From positions 1 to 64,000 of the forward strand of contig JASFYX010000007.1 in the NCBI GenBank assembly GCA_045046885.1: 64,000 nt of DNA, written 5' to 3'. Positions 61,569 to 64,000 of this stretch are shown here, in pieces. Below the pieces are notes generated by a model. It was not told the DNA's origin, searched no databases, and worked only from the letters and a program-made list of their open reading frames with translations. Made by a program: the position numbers and the translations under genes. This stretch comes from CG1-02-35-72 sp045046885. GTDB taxonomy: Bacteria > Bacteroidota > Bacteroidia > Flavobacteriales > Flavobacteriaceae. The stretch's first letter is position 1; each line of letters opens with the position of its first letter.

Positions 61569-61651
61569 ACACCCCTAAAGTCCCCTCAATGGGACGTTCC
61601 ATGCTAAGTTTATTTTTTACAATTGTCCCATTGAGGGGACTTTAGGGGTGT
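61569..61651. repeat. 27-bp perfect inverted repeat with 29-nt loop
   Basis: The segment 61569-61595 (starting ACACCCCTAAAGTCCCC) is repeated as its exact reverse complement at 61625-61651, with a 29-nt loop. It is far richer in G+C than its surroundings. It lies 11 nt beyond the stop codon of the minus-strand cysteine desulfurase. The CCCCTAAAGTCCCC theme is, from memory, a dispersed palindrome in flavobacteria. Confidence 0.85.
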
Positions 61652-61661
61652 TTTATATATT

Positions 61662-62792
61662 TTAAAGCAATTCCTCAATAACAGAAAGCACATAATCTAC
61701 CTCTTCAATAGTATTAAACTTGCTAAAACTAAAACGGACAGAAGTATTTTTGGTTTTTTTATCCGATAAAACAGCTTGTAAAACATGTGAACCTTTATCA
61801 CTTCCACTTTGACATGCACTACCCCCAGAAGCGGCAATACCTTTTAAATCGAGCTTGAATAACAACATCGGGATGGTTTTAGGAAACCGTACACTTAACG
61901 TAACGTAAGCGCTTTTTTCTAAATCGGCAGATAAACCGTTAAATGCAATTTCTGAATCTATTTTTAACAACCCATCTATCAATCTTTTTTTTAGCGATTT
62001 TACATAATTAATGTCTGTTTCTAAATCTTGCATGGCCAAATCAAACGCCAAACCCATACCTGCTATACTGTGTGTATTTTCTGTTCCAGCACGTGTACCG
62101 TGTTCCTGAGCACCACCAATTAACAAAGGTTTAATAGCAATATTTTTTCTGATAAAAGCAAAACCGACCCCCTTAGGTCCGTGGAATTTATGGGCACTTG
62201 CTGCCATAAAATCTAAAGGAATGTCTTCTAAATCTATTTTATAATGCGCTACAGCTTGAACAGTATCAGAATGAAAAAAAGCCGCGTACTTTTTACATAA
62301 AAAAGCCACTTCTTTTAATGGTAATAAATTGGCAATTTCATTATTTATGTACATCAAACTGACCAAAGTTTTATGTGTATCATTTTGTAATAATTCTTCA
62401 AGATGAGAAATATTTACAGACCCATCCGCGTTAAGCGACACATAGTTAACCTCAATTTTAAAGCGCTTTTGTAATTCGGCTATTTTATGCAAAACAGCGT
62501 GGTGTTCTATTCTTGAAGTTATAATACGTTTAACACTCAAATTCTGAATAGCATTTTGCAGAATAAAATTATCTGCTTCACTCCCGCCTGCTGTAAAAAT
62601 AATTTCGTTTGGCAAACAGTTTAAATGTTTGGAAATCGTTTTTCTAGCTGATTCTACTAGGTTTTTAGCATGTCTCCCAAACTGATGCGAAGAAGAGGGA
62701 TTACCAAAATGCTCTGACATTAAATTACTCACATATTTAATAACTTCAGGATGCAATGGCGTAGTAGCCGCATTGTCAAAATAAACTTTCAT
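61662..62792 (-). CDS. Cysteine desulfurase (IscS/NifS-like)
   Basis: The protein has 376 residues, a class V PLP aminotransferase fold. The N-terminus is VYFDNAATTPLHPEV. The PLP lysine is K202 in SAHKFHGPKG, and the catalytic Cys is C327 in SGGSACQSGS. It takes sulfur from cysteine as a persulfide for Fe-S clusters or tRNA thiolation. The Cys-containing loop is short, as in IscS group I enzymes. No isc or suf genes adjoin it, so the exact sulfur acceptor is open. The −7 element (62797-62804) implies a very short or absent mRNA leader. Confidence 0.93.
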   Translation of the reverse strand: MKVYFDNAATTPLHPEVIKYVSNLMSEHFGNPSSSHQFGRHAKNLVESARKTISKHLNCLPNEIIFTAGGSEADNFILQNAIQNLSVKRIITSRIEHHAVLHKIAELQKRFKIEVNYVSLNADGSVNISHLEELLQNDTHKTLVSLMYINNEIANLLPLKEVAFLCKKYAAFFHSDTVQAVAHYKIDLEDIPLDFMAASAHKFHGPKGVGFAFIRKNIAIKPLLIGGAQEHGTRAGTENTHSIAGMGLAFDLAMQDLETDINYVKSLKKRLIDGLLKIDSEIAFNGLSADLEKSAYVTLSVRFPKTIPMLLFKLDLKGIAASGGSACQSGSDKGSHVLQAVLSDKKTKNTSVRFSFSKFNTIEEVDYVLSVIEELL

Positions 62793-62796
62793 TTGG

Positions 62797-62804
62797 CAAA
62801 ATTA
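62797..62804 (-). promoter_or_regulatory. −7 element just before the cysteine desulfurase start
   Basis: The minus strand reads TAATTTTG, matching TAnnTTTG, ending 5 nt before the ATG (62790-62792). The transcription start would fall at or next to the start codon. Confidence 0.45.
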
Positions 62805-62865
62805 CAATTCTTGTGTATAAAACAAGCATTTATTTTAAAACCTAATTTCTATTTGAGTTTTAACT

Positions 62866-62939
62866 AAAAATGGAAAAGGTCTAAATCAGGTTATAAGTTC
62901 TGAACTTTGAGTTCGGCATAGTGTACCTTTTCCATTTTT
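62866..62939. repeat. 15-bp inverted repeat between divergent genes
   Basis: AAAAATGGAAAAGGT (62866-62880) and ACCTTTTCCATTTTT (62925-62939) are exact complements with a 44-nt loop. The loop itself holds a smaller AAGTTC/GAACTT palindrome. It sits between the divergently transcribed desulfurase and MASE1 genes (348-bp spacer), where a terminator is not expected. It could be an operator or a short mobile palindrome. Confidence 0.6.
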
Positions 62940-63052
62940 TAAAGTTAGCTTATTTTACAAAAACAAATCTAAAGGAGTTAGACCTAAGGTTAAAAATCAA
63001 AAATCATTAAAAATTAATCCTTTTTACTAATATCTATATTATTTTAAGTTTA

Positions 63053-63060
63053 TAAATTTG
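63053..63060 (+). promoter_or_regulatory. −7-like element of the MASE1 gene
   Basis: TAAATTTG matches TAnnTTTG, 80 nt before the ATG at 63141. The −33 region is T-rich without a clear TTTG. Confidence 0.35.
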
Positions 63061-63140
63061 CATATCAGTTCTTTGTTTTAACAACTGTAGAATCATTATG
63101 ATAGACTGGGGGGTTTAGATTAATGAAATAAAAGTGTAGT

Positions 63141-64000
63141 ATGAAACAGACACTTAACAAATGGATATTTATATTAGTCACTTTGGTGAGCTATATAATG
63201 TTTGCTAGATATTTTAATCTATTAATATTTAAGCATACACAAATAGTAGCTATCTGGATACCGGCGGGTATTTCTTTATCAATTTTACTACTAAAAGGAT
63301 ATAAATATTTACCGCTTGTTTTTATTGGTAATTATTTTGTAGCTGCAATTATAACGTCTCAAAATGGTATATCTGTTTTAAACACATTCCCTGAGCATAT
63401 CTCATCAAGTATTCTAAATACTTTAGAAGCTGCTTTAGGAGCCTATTTGATTTTTAAATTTTCTAATTCAAACCTCATATTAAAAAGTATAAAAAATAGT
63501 GTCACATTTATTTTTGTAACTATTTTTATTTCTCTAATAACAGCCCTTATCGGCTCTTTTTTTCGTTGCTACTTTAATAATGATTGGTATAATTATTTTA
63601 CACTATTTTGGAGTTGGTGGATAGATGACATCCTAGCTATATTACTTATTACACCTATAATTTTAAGCTTTCCTAAAAAAATATTGTTTCTTCACAAAAA
63701 GCTTAAAATATTAGAATTTACACTTTATCTTTTTTTTAGTTTTATGTTTTTATATCTCATTATAAAAATGCAATATCCAATTAAATTTTTATTATTCCCC
63801 CTATTATTAATTAGCCTATTTAGATTTGGTAAGTTTATAAGTTTTACTTCTTTATTTTTGATTGCTTTATTGGTAGGAATTCAAAACTCAAATCACCCAT
63901 TAACAGGCGTTTATATTCAAAATAAAAATTTACTTATTTACATGCTTTATTTTAGTGTTGCTAGTATCTTGGTTTTAGTAGTTGCTGCCTTAATAGAAGA
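63141..64000 (+). CDS. MASE1-domain membrane sensor (3' end cut by the window)
   Basis: The first 286 codons are visible, starting from ATG 63141, with no stop before the window ends. The protein so far has about eight membrane helices and fits the MASE1 integral membrane sensor: WIPAGISLSILLLKG, then YLPLVFIGNYFV, LNTLEAALGAYLIFKF and FWSWWIDDILAILLITPIIL. MASE1 normally precedes a histidine kinase, a diguanylate cyclase or a PAS domain, and what follows here is unseen. Bacteroidota usually use histidine kinase versions. Its own upstream spacer holds a 15-bp inverted repeat. Confidence 0.85.
   Translation, partial: MKQTLNKWIFILVTLVSYIMFARYFNLLIFKHTQIVAIWIPAGISLSILLLKGYKYLPLVFIGNYFVAAIITSQNGISVLNTFPEHISSSILNTLEAALGAYLIFKFSNSNLILKSIKNSVTFIFVTIFISLITALIGSFFRCYFNNDWYNYFTLFWSWWIDDILAILLITPIILSFPKKILFLHKKLKILEFTLYLFFSFMFLYLIIKMQYPIKFLLFPLLLISLFRFGKFISFTSLFLIALLVGIQNSNHPLTGVYIQNKNLLIYMLYFSVASILVLVVAALIE

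Overview
The window comes from an AT-rich chromosome of the Bacteroidota, most likely family Flavobacteriaceae. Four things point there. Promoters match the Bacteroidota pattern TTTG-N19-TAnnTTTG and clear Shine-Dalgarno sites are scarce. One giant secreted protein ends in a type IX secretion (T9SS) sorting domain. Families typical of the group are present: DUF3570, DUF4266, DUF2141, 2TM-domain proteins, a long NusB, and LytTR regulators paired with membrane kinases. The housekeeping genes are in flavobacterial form. Both ends are cut, and the last gene (a MASE1 membrane sensor) runs off the right edge.

Layout. 1-1853: an elongator tRNA-Met(CAT) with a textbook promoter and terminator, a decayed tandem copy of its tail, several palindromes, and one small cysteine-patterned protein gene. 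1854-4014: a secreted carboxypeptidase-regulatory-like protein, a metallo-beta-lactamase-fold hydrolase and an M15 peptidase lipoprotein. 4080-17779 (minus strand): a tightly packed set of secreted proteins (tail-collar protein, 2864-residue LamG/T9SS giant, a smaller protein sharing one of its domains, a lipoprotein), preceded by a TPR histidine kinase and LytTR regulator. 18186-28341: housekeeping genes (rRNA methyltransferase, ZIP transporter, RecQ, arabinose-5-phosphate isomerase, TatC, LptB, PssA) plus a calcium-repeat lipoprotein. 28466-31535: a DUF3570/DUF4266/ApbE/thioredoxin cell-envelope cluster. 32074-36118: an ECF sigma factor, FecR and TonB receptor signalling operon. 36254-41347: topoisomerase IV (parE, a small membrane protein, parC).

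41348-45820 is an accessory island. It carries a nuclease-methyltransferase restriction-modification gene followed by its specificity (S) region, which has no usable start codon. A −1 frameshift signal of classical form (heptamer G GGA AAG, stop codon, 6-nt spacer, 11-bp stem-loop) lies exactly at the junction. Short inverted repeats flank this pair, two small membrane-protein genes follow, and a long palindrome closes the island.

45821-49038 is a LytS/LytTR-type system with three paralogous 2TM modules, one fused to the kinase C-terminus. 49232-59359 holds an M14 peptidase, an ECF sigma factor with a membrane partner, a YciO-like protein, a two-component pair resembling RprXY, CoaE and a YbbR protein, and a yajC-DUF1573-nusB operon. 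59532-64000 holds an MsbA-like ABC exporter, a spacer with three strong hairpins, a cysteine desulfurase and the partial MASE1 sensor.

All functional calls come from motifs read by eye; no database search was run.
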